Shown one piece after another: positions 8,145 through 16,684 of a DNA stretch of 64,000 bases. The stretch is taken from positions 3,776,001 to 3,840,000 of the forward strand of contig NC_013132.1 of NCBI RefSeq assembly GCF_000024005.1. Direction: 5' to 3'. Each line of letters begins with the position of its first letter. Position 1 is the first letter of the stretch. The DNA comes from Chitinophaga pinensis DSM 2588 (GTDB lineage Bacteria > Bacteroidota > Bacteroidia > Chitinophagales > Chitinophagaceae). Position numbers and translations under genes: made by a program. A model generated the notes under the pieces. That model was not told the origin of the DNA, did no database searches, and saw only the letters and a program-made list of their open reading frames with translations.

Positions 8145-8687
8145 ATGGACATCGACCTGGAGCAACTCAAATACCCTATCGGCAAATTCGAAGCGCCTGC
8201 TGAAATCTCAGACCGCGTTTTGAAAGGTTACATTAGCGATATCAGATACTTACCATCCCTGATAGAGATCGTAGTACAAAGTCTGGACGAGGCGCAGTTA
8301 GCCACTCCTTACAGACCCGAAGGCTGGGCGGTATACCAGGTTGTACACCATCTGGTGGACAGTCACACGCAGGCACTCACCCGTTTCAAGTGGGCGCTGA
8401 CAGAAGACAATCCTGTCATCAAAGCCTATAATGAAAGTGCCTGGGCGGAATTACCGGATGTAAAGAAAACACCCATCAATGTTTCGCTGACTTTATTACA
8501 TGCCTTACATACCCGTTGGGTAAACCTCATGGATAACCTGACACCGGAACAGTGGGCCCGCACATTTGTACATCCTGAAAGCGGTAAAACCATCGCTTTA
8601 AGGACCCTGGCCGGCACCTATTCCTGGCATGGCCGGCATCACCTGGCACAGGTAGAAAGATTAAAAGAGCGCAATAACTGGCACTAA
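8145..8687 (+). CDS. DinB/YfiT-family putative metal-dependent thiol transferase
   Basis: 180 residues of the four-helix DinB fold. The three metal-binding His are visible: one in VVHHLVDSH (about residues 66-73) and two in SWHGRHHLAQVERLKER near the C-terminus. The N-terminus (LKYPIGKFEAPAEIS) matches the YfiT branch, which includes bacillithiol transferases. A bacillithiol role fits the bshB1 gene at 25.4 kb but is inferred. It is followed 18 bases later by a Nudix hydrolase and lies 48 bases after the ABC ATPase; all three may be one transcript. Confidence 0.85.
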   Translation: MDIDLEQLKYPIGKFEAPAEISDRVLKGYISDIRYLPSLIEIVVQSLDEAQLATPYRPEGWAVYQVVHHLVDSHTQALTRFKWALTEDNPVIKAYNESAWAELPDVKKTPINVSLTLLHALHTRWVNLMDNLTPEQWARTFVHPESGKTIALRTLAGTYSWHGRHHLAQVERLKERNNWH

Positions 8688-8705
8688 ACAATAAACAGAA
8701 GAATC

Positions 8706-9272
8706 ATGGCATCATTAGACTGGAAAACATTAAGTTCTGAATACCTTTTCAAAGACAACTGGTTAACAGCCCGTCGCGACAAATGTGAAACGCCTCAGGG
8801 AAAGATTGTTGAACCGTATTATGTATTGGAATACAATGACTGGGTAAACTGTGTCGCTGTAACTGACGACGGCCGTATCATCATGGTCCGCCAGTTCAGA
8901 CAAGGCATCGGTAAAGCGGTCCTCGAAATTCCCGGCGGCACAATGGACGATACAGATCCATCCCCTGAATTTGCCATGCGCCGTGAATTACTGGAAGAAA
9001 CCGGCTACGAATTTGATAAACTCATCAACCTCGGCGCCGTTGCACCCAATCCTGCCTCCAGCAACAACCTGACACATATGTTCCTGGCCACCGGTGGTAA
9101 AAAGGTACAGGAACAGGATCTCGACGAAAACGAAGAAATCGAACTCGTCTTCATGGATCTCGAAGACGTAGAAAAGCTGCTCCTCGACAACCAGATCCTG
9201 CAAAGTCTGCACGTCAGCTGTTTGTTCTATGCATTACTGCGTCTGAAGGAATTAAAGATCCAAAAGGCATAA
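8706..9272 (+). CDS. Nudix hydrolase, ADP-ribose pyrophosphatase-like
   Basis: 188 residues. The Nudix box is visible around residues 80-103 as GG...PEFAMRRELLEETGYE; the catalytic RE-x2-EE-x-G core is intact. The N-terminal dimerisation sheet and the IIMVRQFRQGIGKAVLEIPGG segment fit the ADP-ribose/NDP-sugar pyrophosphatase branch (NudF-like), which hydrolyses nucleoside diphosphates linked to X. The substrate is inferred only at subfamily level. It ends about 180 bases before a strong terminator. Confidence 0.88.
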   Translation: MASLDWKTLSSEYLFKDNWLTARRDKCETPQGKIVEPYYVLEYNDWVNCVAVTDDGRIIMVRQFRQGIGKAVLEIPGGTMDDTDPSPEFAMRRELLEETGYEFDKLINLGAVAPNPASSNNLTHMFLATGGKKVQEQDLDENEEIELVFMDLEDVEKLLLDNQILQSLHVSCLFYALLRLKELKIQKA

Positions 9273-9450
9273 GGCATGCACTACAGTGATGCAGTATACA
9301 ATATACACCTGCATAACCGCATTACCACAAAATGCGTATAGTATAACATTGCATACATCGTACATTAAGTACTGTACTTTGTACATCGCATAGTAGCCGT
9401 AGATGAATCCTGGTCCAAACACCTGAGATCAACGTACTACCCACATAAAA

Positions 9451-9507
9451 GAACGCTTGTATTCAGCAACATCAAACGATGCCTGACATACAAGCGTTCC
9501 TTTTTTT
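9451..9507 (+). terminator. Rho-independent terminator
   Basis: Perfect 12-bp arms GAACGCTTGTAT (9451-9462) and ATACAAGCGTTC (9488-9499) are followed by a run of T. It is the likely end of the ABC-DinB-nudix transcript. Confidence 0.8.
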
Positions 9508-9552
9508 GTGCCTATCCTGATCACCTGCTGATGCAAGGCCAGCACGTACTTG

Positions 9553-9681
9553 CTTACTAAAACAATATGTTCAAGGCAAGGCGATAACCGCAGACGGTTT
9601 GAGAAGTAGAAACAGATCCAAACACTCACTTACTTACTAAAACCAATATGCTCCCGGCCAGGCGATAACAGCGGAGGGTTT
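9553..9681. repeat. Two imperfect direct repeats of about 48 bases
   Basis: 9553-9600 and 9633-9681 share CTTACTAAAAC, AATATG, AGGCGATAAC and GG-TTT in the same order, spaced 80 bases apart. Their origin is unknown; the second contains AACAGCGGAGGGTTTC where the first has AACCGCAGACGGTTTG. Confidence 0.7.
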
Positions 9682-9814
9682 CAGATAGGTTCGCGGGCCT
9701 ATCTGAAACTGCAGCACAGGAGCCCAACACAGCTTATCAACCAAAAGTGCATCCTGAAAACATCTAACCCGCCAAGACGAACAGAAGGAAACACTTATTA
9801 TCTTAAACCGCAGC

Positions 9815-9851
9815 ATAAAAAAAAAGGACTGCATACCAACTACGCAGTCCT
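9815..9851 (-). terminator. Terminator of folC
   Basis: On the minus strand, arms AGGACTGC and GCAGTCCT are followed by nine T, starting about 20 bases after the folC stop. Confidence 0.8.
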
Positions 9852-9871
9852 CTCAAATATGAATTAATAAA

Positions 9872-11158
9872 TTACATCACCTCTGCAACGATAAAGAAAC
9901 TACCACACACAAGCACAATATCATCTTTATGTGCCTGCTGCTTCGCCGTCTGAAACGCCTGCTGCACCGTCTCATACGCATGCCCTCTCAGGCCATGCTG
10001 CTGCGCCAGCTCCGCCAGCTCCTGCTGATCCATCGCCCTTGGCAACTGCGCCTTACAAAAATAATACGTCGCCGCCGTTGGGAACAACGGCAACACTTTA
10101 TTCACCTCTTTATCCTTCACAAACCCGGTCACAATATGCAAATGCCGATACACCATATGCTGCAGCTGCTGCACAATCTCTGTAATCCCTGCTTCATTAT
10201 GCCCCACATCAAAGATCGTCAGCGGATCATGTGCAACCGTCTCCCAACGCCCCCGCAATCCGGTCAGTTTTTTAACATGAGACAGCGCCGTCAGGACTGT
10301 CTGCTCCGGCAGTTCCCAACCCGCTTTCTGTAGTATTTTCCACGCCGAAAGCACGCCCATAATATTCTTCATCTGGTACTGGCCGCTCAGGTCTGTCCGG
10401 ATGGTTTTCATATCGCCGCTATGCGTATGCTGCAGGCCCAATTTTAGCTGTCCCTGGGCAAATTCCGTCTCCTGGATCAGCCATTCCTGATCAGCGAAAT
10501 GAATCGGTGCACCGAGGAAGGCGGCTTTATCGATGAAGACAGACTCAATTTCTGACTGCGTCTGTGCAATAACGACCGGCACATTTGCTTTGATAATGCC
10601 CGCTTTTTCCGATGCAATCTCCGGCAGGGTATTACCGAGGATGTGCATGTGGTCATAGCTGATATTGGTGATGACGGAAAGTTCGGGGGTGATGATATTG
10701 GTGCTGTCTAATCTGCCGCCGAGGCCAACTTCGATGATGGCGATATCGACCTGTTCCAGTGCAAAGTACTGGAAGGCCATGGCGACGGTCAGTTCAAAGA
10801 AGGAAGGTTCAAGGCTTTCGATAGCGGGCTGCATTTGTTCGACGAATGCAACGACGAATTCTTTAGACACCATTTCTCCGTTGATACGGATCCGCTCACG
10901 GAAGTCAAGCAGGTGAGGAGAGGTGTACAATCCTGTTTTGTAACCTGCTTGCTGGAATAGAGCTGCCAGCATATGACTGGTAGAGCCTTTTCCGTTAGTG
11001 CCGGCTACATGTATGGATTTGAATTTATGCTGTGGATCGCCGAGCTGTTTGCAAAGCTCGATCGTATTGTGAAGGTCCTTTTTAAAGGCACTGGCGCCTA
11101 CCCGGGTGAACATGGGTAGCTGCTGATAGAGGTAGTCAACCGTTTCCTGGTAGTTCAT
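9872..11158 (-). CDS. folC: Bifunctional folylpolyglutamate synthase / dihydrofolate synthase
   Basis: 428 residues. ATP-dependent ligase that adds glutamate to dihydropteroate and to reduced folates. Mur-ligase fold: P-loop HVAGTNGKGSTSHMLAAL near residue 50, the folate-binding SPHLLDFRERIRINGE, the ITNISYDHMHILGNTLPEIA region, and the C-terminal domain with TIFDVGHNEAGI. I took ATG 11158 (MNYQETVDYLYQQL), the usual family start; ATG 11164 is also possible. It is the last gene of a minus-strand run TonB-like, DUF5723, folC, ending in a clear terminator. Confidence 0.93.
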   Translation of the reverse strand: MNYQETVDYLYQQLPMFTRVGASAFKKDLHNTIELCKQLGDPQHKFKSIHVAGTNGKGSTSHMLAALFQQAGYKTGLYTSPHLLDFRERIRINGEMVSKEFVVAFVEQMQPAIESLEPSFFELTVAMAFQYFALEQVDIAIIEVGLGGRLDSTNIITPELSVITNISYDHMHILGNTLPEIASEKAGIIKANVPVVIAQTQSEIESVFIDKAAFLGAPIHFADQEWLIQETEFAQGQLKLGLQHTHSGDMKTIRTDLSGQYQMKNIMGVLSAWKILQKAGWELPEQTVLTALSHVKKLTGLRGRWETVAHDPLTIFDVGHNEAGITEIVQQLQHMVYRHLHIVTGFVKDKEVNKVLPLFPTAATYYFCKAQLPRAMDQQELAELAQQHGLRGHAYETVQQAFQTAKQQAHKDDIVLVCGSFFIVAEVM

Positions 11159-11244
11159 ATACATTTGGTATGCCGGAACAAATACAAGATTTGTTCCGGA
11201 CCCCAAATGTAAATTAACTCATATAAATATCGTCGGTAAAATTC

Positions 11245-12714
11245 TTAGAAGTTGGTGCCAGGGCATCCTACTTTACCTTCACCGCGTTTGATAGGAATGA
11301 TACGCAGGGCTACGAAGCCATCCAGACGGTTTTTGTTCTTCTGGAAGAGGTTAGATAACATGGTGGTAGATCCGATGACCAATGGACCGAGACGCAGACC
11401 AAGACCGGCATCGAACTGTCCGTTACGGTTTACGCTCAAAGGCAGATAGCCACCGATATGACGGGCTTCATAACGTGGCGTTACCTGAAAGTAAGACATC
11501 ACGTATGTTTTGCTAGGGTCATATTTACCGGAGTTCAGCGCAAGACGACCAGCAGCGTTTACATAAAAGCGGCCGTCGATGTTATAGTCTGCCATCAGAT
11601 TCAGTGCCGCAGGTGTGTTCATACGGAACTTTTCATCAGAAGGAATTTCGTTGAAGTAAGTGCTGATACGGCGGTAATATGCCTGTACACTTTCACCTCT
11701 GCGCTGCCTCAGATCGCTGGTATTGATGTTTTCTGTGCGGAGGTCCAGGTCTTTGCTGTCGGGTGACTTTTTATAGGTGATGCTACCGAGGTCGGTGAGG
11801 GATACACCTAAACGGAGCCTGTAGTCATCCGCTTCGGGATTCCACTGGGAGTCATCGTAACCGGTCAGACCGTCTATCACCTCTCGCCATTCGTAGGTGA
11901 TACCCAGGTCCATCCCCAGACCCATATTACCGAATACTTTATAGTTGCTCAGGGTAGGGCTTTCCCATTTAGCCAGTCCATCGCTGTAGCCTACTTTCAG
12001 GGTACCATCGTTGATTTCACCGTTGGTAGTAGAATGCATTGCAAAGGAAGCGCCTTCTACCTGTGCGTAACCTGCGGCTACGCCGGAGAGGAGTTTTAAG
12101 GTGGCGCCGGCTTTGAATACGGTATTACCATCATCTTTCAGTACACGGGCATAAGTAAAACCGAACTCATTCCACCAATGGAAGCTGGCGTTTACCCATT
12201 CCATGTCGAAACGTTGGTTGTTAAACCGGGGATTCGGGAAGTCCAGTGCAAAGAAGTTGGCAACATCAGTAGTAGCGTTGCCACCGTTAACCATTGAACG
12301 TACACGCCAGGTGAATGCAACAGCGCTGAGTTCGTCGAGGGAGTACAGTACGGATGGCATCATCACGTCTACGTTGCCCCATGCAAACTGTCTGCCTGTA
12401 CCTGCTGTATCCGGGAAGTAATCACGGTTTCTTTTCAGGTCTCTCAGAGAATCAGGAGGATGCAGAAGAATAGAGCGTGGGAAACGGATATATGTGTTAC
12501 CGGCAGCAGCGTTGATACCGGCGATGTTAACGTCCCATTTGTAATGTGTACCTGCGGCCATCGCAGGGTTGTTGGGCACACCATGAATACCCGCGTAATG
12601 GCTATTGGAATAACCTCCTAAGGTAAACTGAGCCCGGGCCTCATATGACCCAAATAAAGAGATGGCAATGAATAACAGTCGTAGATGTCTTAACAGCTTT
12701 ACACGAAATGGCAT
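11245..12714 (-). CDS. DUF5723-family outer-membrane beta-barrel-like protein
   Basis: 489 residues with a cleavable signal peptide (LRLLFIAISLFGSYEARAQ). The body has alternating amphipathic strands rich in Y/F/G/N and the N-terminal GGYSNSHYAGIHGVPNNPA, characteristic of DUF5723, a Bacteroidota family predicted to form a barrel in the outer membrane. Function unknown; there is no plug domain. It lies between the TonB-like gene (its terminator intervenes) and folC. Confidence 0.82.
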   Translation of the reverse strand: MPFRVKLLRHLRLLFIAISLFGSYEARAQFTLGGYSNSHYAGIHGVPNNPAMAAGTHYKWDVNIAGINAAAGNTYIRFPRSILLHPPDSLRDLKRNRDYFPDTAGTGRQFAWGNVDVMMPSVLYSLDELSAVAFTWRVRSMVNGGNATTDVANFFALDFPNPRFNNQRFDMEWVNASFHWWNEFGFTYARVLKDDGNTVFKAGATLKLLSGVAAGYAQVEGASFAMHSTTNGEINDGTLKVGYSDGLAKWESPTLSNYKVFGNMGLGMDLGITYEWREVIDGLTGYDDSQWNPEADDYRLRLGVSLTDLGSITYKKSPDSKDLDLRTENINTSDLRQRRGESVQAYYRRISTYFNEIPSDEKFRMNTPAALNLMADYNIDGRFYVNAAGRLALNSGKYDPSKTYVMSYFQVTPRYEARHIGGYLPLSVNRNGQFDAGLGLRLGPLVIGSTTMLSNLFQKNKNRLDGFVALRIIPIKRGEGKVGCPGTNF

Positions 12715-12790
12715 ATGCAGTAATTAGTTGGCAGTTCGGTTTCCCCCCAATAACGCAAATATCTAGCCGTTTATTGGCGGGCACTACAAA

Positions 12791-12827
12791 AGAAAATGGG
12801 AAAAGATCAGCGATCTCTTCCCATGCA
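12791..12827 (-). terminator. Terminator of the TonB-like gene
   Basis: On the minus strand, the arms ATGGGAAGAGATC and GATCTTTTCCCAT are followed by TTTTCTTTT. Confidence 0.75.
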
Positions 12828-12843
12828 AATATATTTAAATATC

Positions 12844-13728
12844 TTATTGTACTTTAAAATAAAATCTAATAAGTGCGAACTGTACTTCAGGTGCGTCGTC
12901 GTTAACGTTATATTTCAGCTGAGAGGCTGCTCTTTTGGCAATTTCGATCAGACGTGGGTTATTCAGCGTAGAACCTTTCAGGGAGTGCGAAGTGGCGATC
13001 ACATTACCTTGCCTGTCTACCTTAATGTTAACCGCAATATAACCTGATTGGTCTCCATCGTAGGTCAGTGAAGGTTTACTCAGCAGGGTACGGCCATTAA
13101 GACGGAAGTCTGAACGTCCACCGCCAAGACCACCACCGGTATAACCGCCGCCGTCAGGATTACCATTGATCTGGCCACGGTCGCCTGGTTTGCCCGTATT
13201 ACCTTCGCCGGTAGAGTTATTACTGCTCTGGGCGTTATTACCGCTGTTGCTGCTGCTGGAGCTGCCACCTGCGTATACTGCTTTAGGCTTCGGCGCAGGA
13301 GGTACCGGCGCCGGCGGATTATCTGAATTCTTTTTAGGAGGTGTTTTGGTTGGCTTTGGTTCCAGGTTTTTGGTTTCCTTTGGTTTCTCCACCGGTTTTT
13401 CCGGTTTGGTGATCTCCGGAGCCTCTTCATCATCCTGTGTGGCAATGTCTTCCTGGGTAGCATTGTCAGCCGAAGGCACAGGTTCATTCTGAGGGGTAGA
13501 CGCACTGGCCTCACCACTGCTCGGTGGATTCGGGTTCAATGGTTGTTCATCTCCCATACCCTCATCTGAAGTACCGAGATTCACTTCCATACCCAGATCC
13601 TGATCCGGTAAAGGAGGCGGTGCAGAGAAACCTGCCAGTAGCAGCACAACTAACACTAATGCGTGTACGGCAATGGTGGCGCCGGCTGCTTTTAAATTCT
13701 TGTCCGTATTGTCTTCTTTTTTCGGCAT
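12844..13728 (-). CDS. TonB-like energy-transducer protein
   Basis: 294 residues: a short cytoplasmic N-terminus, one membrane helix (about residues 15-37, ATIAVHALVLVVLLLAGFSA), a long periplasmic P/E/K-rich linker (PEKPVEKPKETKNLEPKP), a G/S/N-rich stretch, and a C-terminal TonB-type domain (SGYIAVNIKVDRQGNVIAT ... RAASQLKYN). TonB proteins transmit energy from ExbB-ExbD to outer-membrane receptors. In related genomes, as I recall, exb genes often precede such a gene next to folC; here none are present, and the upstream neighbour is a divergent MFS gene. ATG 13728 is preferred over TTG 13734. Confidence 0.85.
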   Translation of the reverse strand: MPKKEDNTDKNLKAAGATIAVHALVLVVLLLAGFSAPPPLPDQDLGMEVNLGTSDEGMGDEQPLNPNPPSSGEASASTPQNEPVPSADNATQEDIATQDDEEAPEITKPEKPVEKPKETKNLEPKPTKTPPKKNSDNPPAPVPPAPKPKAVYAGGSSSSSNSGNNAQSSNNSTGEGNTGKPGDRGQINGNPDGGGYTGGGLGGGRSDFRLNGRTLLSKPSLTYDGDQSGYIAVNIKVDRQGNVIATSHSLKGSTLNNPRLIEIAKRAASQLKYNVNDDAPEVQFALIRFYFKVQ

Positions 13729-13903
13729 ACCCAAAAGTAAGGATATTTTTTAAAGTGTATACAGCCTGTCCGGCCCGTCAGGCTTTTCTTATCCTGTGTC
13801 TTATTACCCGTTCTGATAACCCGCTGAATCCCAATATTTCCGACTGCCAGGTCCTGAAAAGGGATCAGATAATTATTTAACTGTTTTTCATGTGTAATTA
13901 TTA

Positions 13904-13935
13904 TTGCCAGCATCAACTTTATTCACCTAATTTTG
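13904..13935 (+). promoter_or_regulatory. Candidate promoter of the MFS gene
   Basis: TTG (13904-13906), 21 bases, then TAATTTTG (13928-13935), a good match to the Bacteroidota promoter. The ATG follows 22 bases later. Confidence 0.5.
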
Positions 13936-13957
13936 TACCATCTTTAGAGCTTCAGGG

Positions 13958-15196
13958 ATGTCACCAATTTTTTCTTTGTACAGAAAGGCGTATGCCGGCC
14001 TATCACCTTCAACCTGGCTGTTGGCTGTAGTTTTGTTAATCAATCGCAGTGGCGCAATGGTAATACCTTTCATGACGGTATATCTGACGCATGAACTGCA
14101 TTTTTCCATCGAACAAGCGGGGATTGTAATGGCCTGTTTCGGTTCAGGCGCTATCTGCGGATCTTTTATCGGCGGACGTCTTTCCGACAGGATCGGCTTC
14201 TATCCCGTGCAGTTCTGGAGCCTGCTGCTACAGGGGCTCATTTTCCTGGTACTGGGACAGATGCGCACCTTACCACAGTTTTGTGTCTGCATCTTTATAC
14301 TGAGTTGTGTGGGCGATGCGTTCAGACCGGCAAACGTTGCCGCTACGGCTTATTATAGTACCGCTGTAAACCGCACAAGATCTTATTCACTTAACAGACT
14401 GGCATCTAACCTGGGTTGGTCCGTCGGACCGGCATTGGGGGGGATTCTGGCGGGTTATAGTTATCACCTCCTTTTCTGGGTGGATGGTTTAAGTTGTATC
14501 ATCGCCATCATCATTATGCGGGTACTGCTTCCACCGGTAAAAGTAGCGCCTAAGCCACCTAAACCGGTAGATTGCGTGAAATCCAATGAATCAGACAGCG
14601 TTTATAAAGATGGGGTGTACCTCGCTTTCGTACTGCTGATCGTCGTATTTACCACCGGCTTCCTTCAGCTATCCACCATGGTACCGCTATACCTGAAGTC
14701 AGTGGTCAATATGCAGGAAGCCCACATCGGTATGCTGATGGGGTTAAACGGTTTACTGGTCGCTTTCTTTGAAATGGTACTGGTATATAAACTGGAAGGA
14801 AAGATGCATAGCCTGCAATTCATCACCCGTGGTGTGATACTGGCCGGTATCGGTTATCTGAGCTTTAACTTACTGCCACCGGTAGCCGCCGCAGGCGTCG
14901 TGTTTATATTATTATTCACAGCAGGAGAGATGCTGAGTATTCCTTTTATGAACTCGTTTTTTGTCATGAGAAGCAGTGATCATAACCGCGGACAATACGC
15001 AGGTCTCTACACCATGTCATTCTCCATATCAAGTATACTTGCGCCTACGCTGGGCTCTTTTATGGTCGGCCACTACGGCTTTTCTTCCTGGTGGTATTGT
15101 ACCACTGCGCTATGTACTCTGACCGGAATAGGATTCTATATCCTGTATAAAAAAACAGCTGATAATAAAGAGGTGGAAATACTGGTAAAAAGTTAG
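13958..15196 (+). CDS. MFS transporter (drug-efflux type)
   Basis: 412 residues with about 12 hydrophobic helices and a central charged loop near residue 200. The major-facilitator loop 2-3 signature is visible as GGRLSDRIGFYPVQFW, and loop 8-9 carries KLEGKMHSLQFITR. The pattern resembles the MdtH-like efflux branch of 12-helix proton-coupled exporters; the substrate is unknown. It is divergently transcribed from the TonB-like gene, has its own promoter, and ends at a strong hairpin. Confidence 0.88.
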   Translation: MSPIFSLYRKAYAGLSPSTWLLAVVLLINRSGAMVIPFMTVYLTHELHFSIEQAGIVMACFGSGAICGSFIGGRLSDRIGFYPVQFWSLLLQGLIFLVLGQMRTLPQFCVCIFILSCVGDAFRPANVAATAYYSTAVNRTRSYSLNRLASNLGWSVGPALGGILAGYSYHLLFWVDGLSCIIAIIIMRVLLPPVKVAPKPPKPVDCVKSNESDSVYKDGVYLAFVLLIVVFTTGFLQLSTMVPLYLKSVVNMQEAHIGMLMGLNGLLVAFFEMVLVYKLEGKMHSLQFITRGVILAGIGYLSFNLLPPVAAAGVVFILLFTAGEMLSIPFMNSFFVMRSSDHNRGQYAGLYTMSFSISSILAPTLGSFMVGHYGFSSWWYCTTALCTLTGIGFYILYKKTADNKEVEILVKS

Positions 15197-15218
15197 TATT
15201 CCCCGAACTGAATAAACA

Positions 15219-15265
15219 TAAAGAGCAAGGCGTCCGCTGATATCAGCAGACGCCTTGCTCTTTTA
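15219..15265 (+). terminator. Terminator of the MFS gene
   Basis: A long perfect hairpin AAGAGCAAGGCGTC / GACGCCTTGCTCTT with a CGCTGATATCAGC-type inner stem, followed by TTTTA. Its symmetric flanks could also act on the minus strand. Confidence 0.85.
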
Positions 15266-15305
15266 TCTTAAAACAATTAAAGATCATTGTAAGACACTAA
15301 CCCAT

Positions 15306-15340
15306 CAATTCTTAATTGTTAATTCCTAATTCTTAATTGA
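15306..15340. repeat. AATTAGGAATTA-family repeat, single arm
   Basis: Starts one base after the stop of the radical SAM gene on the minus strand, reading CAATTAAGAATTAGGAATTA on that strand. Same family as 7072-7319, 17372-17408 and 35097-35210. Confidence 0.8.
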
Positions 15341-16636
15341 CTAGTAGTGTGCGAAGTCTTTCTCGTAATCACCCGTGATCCTCTCAATCGGTGGATTGAA
15401 ATAACCATATTTCAGGTGAGGGAATTCCTCCTGGATCAGCTCCTGCAGCTGTTTGATACCAAGGCAGTCGCCTACTTCGGTAATACCCAGACGACCCAGG
15501 TACCAGTCAGGATCGATATTAAAGTTACGCCATTGGATCATCTGCAGATCGGTATCCCTGATTAGCTTACGCAGCGCTTCATATTCATCCACGCTGTCGG
15601 TCATACCAGGGAAAGTGAAATAGTTAATGGACGTCCATCCGCCAAATTCACGTACCACTTTCAGACTTTCAATGATGTCTTCAAATTTATAGTTATTCGG
15701 ACGGTAGTATGGCGTATAGAATTTCTCCTGTACAGAGTTGGTACTTACACGGATGCTGTTCAGACCTGCCTTACACAGTTCACGTACTGCATCTGGTTTA
15801 CTACCGTTGGTATTGATGTTGATACTGCCTTTCGGTGTATGTTTACGGATCTCAATGATGGATTCGCGGATGGTTTCCCACATCAGCAGTGGTTCGCCTT
15901 CGCAACCCTGTCCGAAACTCACAATCGGGAACGGCGCTGTTTCCAGGTGAGGGACTGTATACTCCACAATCTCTTCAGCAGTCGGTTTGAAACGCAGACG
16001 GTCCTGTGTAGATACGATTGTTTCTTCTTCCGGCTGGAAAGAAATACAACCGATACAGTTGGCGTTACACGCAGGAGAGGAAGGGATCGGACATTCCCAG
16101 CGACCCATGAAATAGTTACGGGCAGCAGGGCAGTGGTATGTCAGGGCACAGTTATCTGCCAGGTGTTGCACCAGGCGGTTGTGCGGATATGCGCTCAGTA
16201 ATTGTTCTACGCCCTGTTTCACCTTTTTATCATCAAAACCGGCACATTCCTGACGGATGTCCTGTTCGATACGGGTAGCAGGTACATAAAACTTACCATC
16301 CAGCCAACCTACTGCGGTATAGCAGAAAAGGGGCAGGGTAGGTGCATCCGGCATCGTTTCGTATGCCGCCAGGTAATAACCGGTATGTGCAGGCGGAATA
16401 AAGGCAGCAACGGCCCATCCCTTGTCGCAGATACCCATTTCACCGGTTTTAGCATCCAGACCGATACCCCGGCGTCCTGGCAGTTCATAAAGAGAACCAC
16501 CTTCCGGCAATTCTATCCATTCTTCCGGATCGATCGGCCAGGCGTCCCAGCCACTACGGCCGGTAGTCAGCATGGAGGTGTCTTCGAAGATATTGCCTTT
16601 ACCATCAGAATAAAGGATGTATGGAGACTGTTTCAA
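15341..16636 (-). CDS. Radical SAM protein
   Basis: 431 residues. The 4Fe-4S site is the C-x3-C-x2-C motif in SSPACNANCIGCISFQPEEE (about residues 190-210), followed by the radical SAM strands IVSFGQGCEGEPLL (glycine-rich SAM contact), ININTNGSKPDAVRELC and LNSIRVSTNSVQEKF. An N-terminal domain of about 180 residues precedes it and has its own Cys-rich segment (CALTYHCPAARNYF). Substrate unknown. No in-frame ATG precedes the family-like N-terminus, so the start appears to be TTG 16636; ATG 16573 would remove 21 conserved-looking residues. Confidence 0.85.
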   Translation of the reverse strand: MKQSPYILYSDGKGNIFEDTSMLTTGRSGWDAWPIDPEEWIELPEGGSLYELPGRRGIGLDAKTGEMGICDKGWAVAAFIPPAHTGYYLAAYETMPDAPTLPLFCYTAVGWLDGKFYVPATRIEQDIRQECAGFDDKKVKQGVEQLLSAYPHNRLVQHLADNCALTYHCPAARNYFMGRWECPIPSSPACNANCIGCISFQPEEETIVSTQDRLRFKPTAEEIVEYTVPHLETAPFPIVSFGQGCEGEPLLMWETIRESIIEIRKHTPKGSININTNGSKPDAVRELCKAGLNSIRVSTNSVQEKFYTPYYRPNNYKFEDIIESLKVVREFGGWTSINYFTFPGMTDSVDEYEALRKLIRDTDLQMIQWRNFNIDPDWYLGRLGITEVGDCLGIKQLQELIQEEFPHLKYGYFNPPIERITGDYEKDFAHY

Positions 16637-16684
16637 ATGTTCAGATAGTTTCTTGTTGAATTTGTAATATTGTCCGCTGCGTTA

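Larger units (their letters stand above)
9273..9871. other. 600-bp intergenic region between nudix gene and folC
   Basis: No coding frame is convincing. It contains an AT-rich stretch with many GTACA/TACAT words (about 9290-9390), a strong plus-strand terminator, two imperfect 48-base direct repeats and the folC terminator. Confidence 0.7.

Noticed and set aside
13080..13517. 145-codon Arg-rich frame on the same strand as the TonB-like gene
   Set aside because: Out-of-phase reading of the P/K/E-rich TonB linker; such low-complexity DNA opens other frames.
13732..13739. TACTTTTG on the minus strand beside the TonB-like start
   Set aside because: As a promoter it would place the transcription start inside the ATG. 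Kept out as probable chance.
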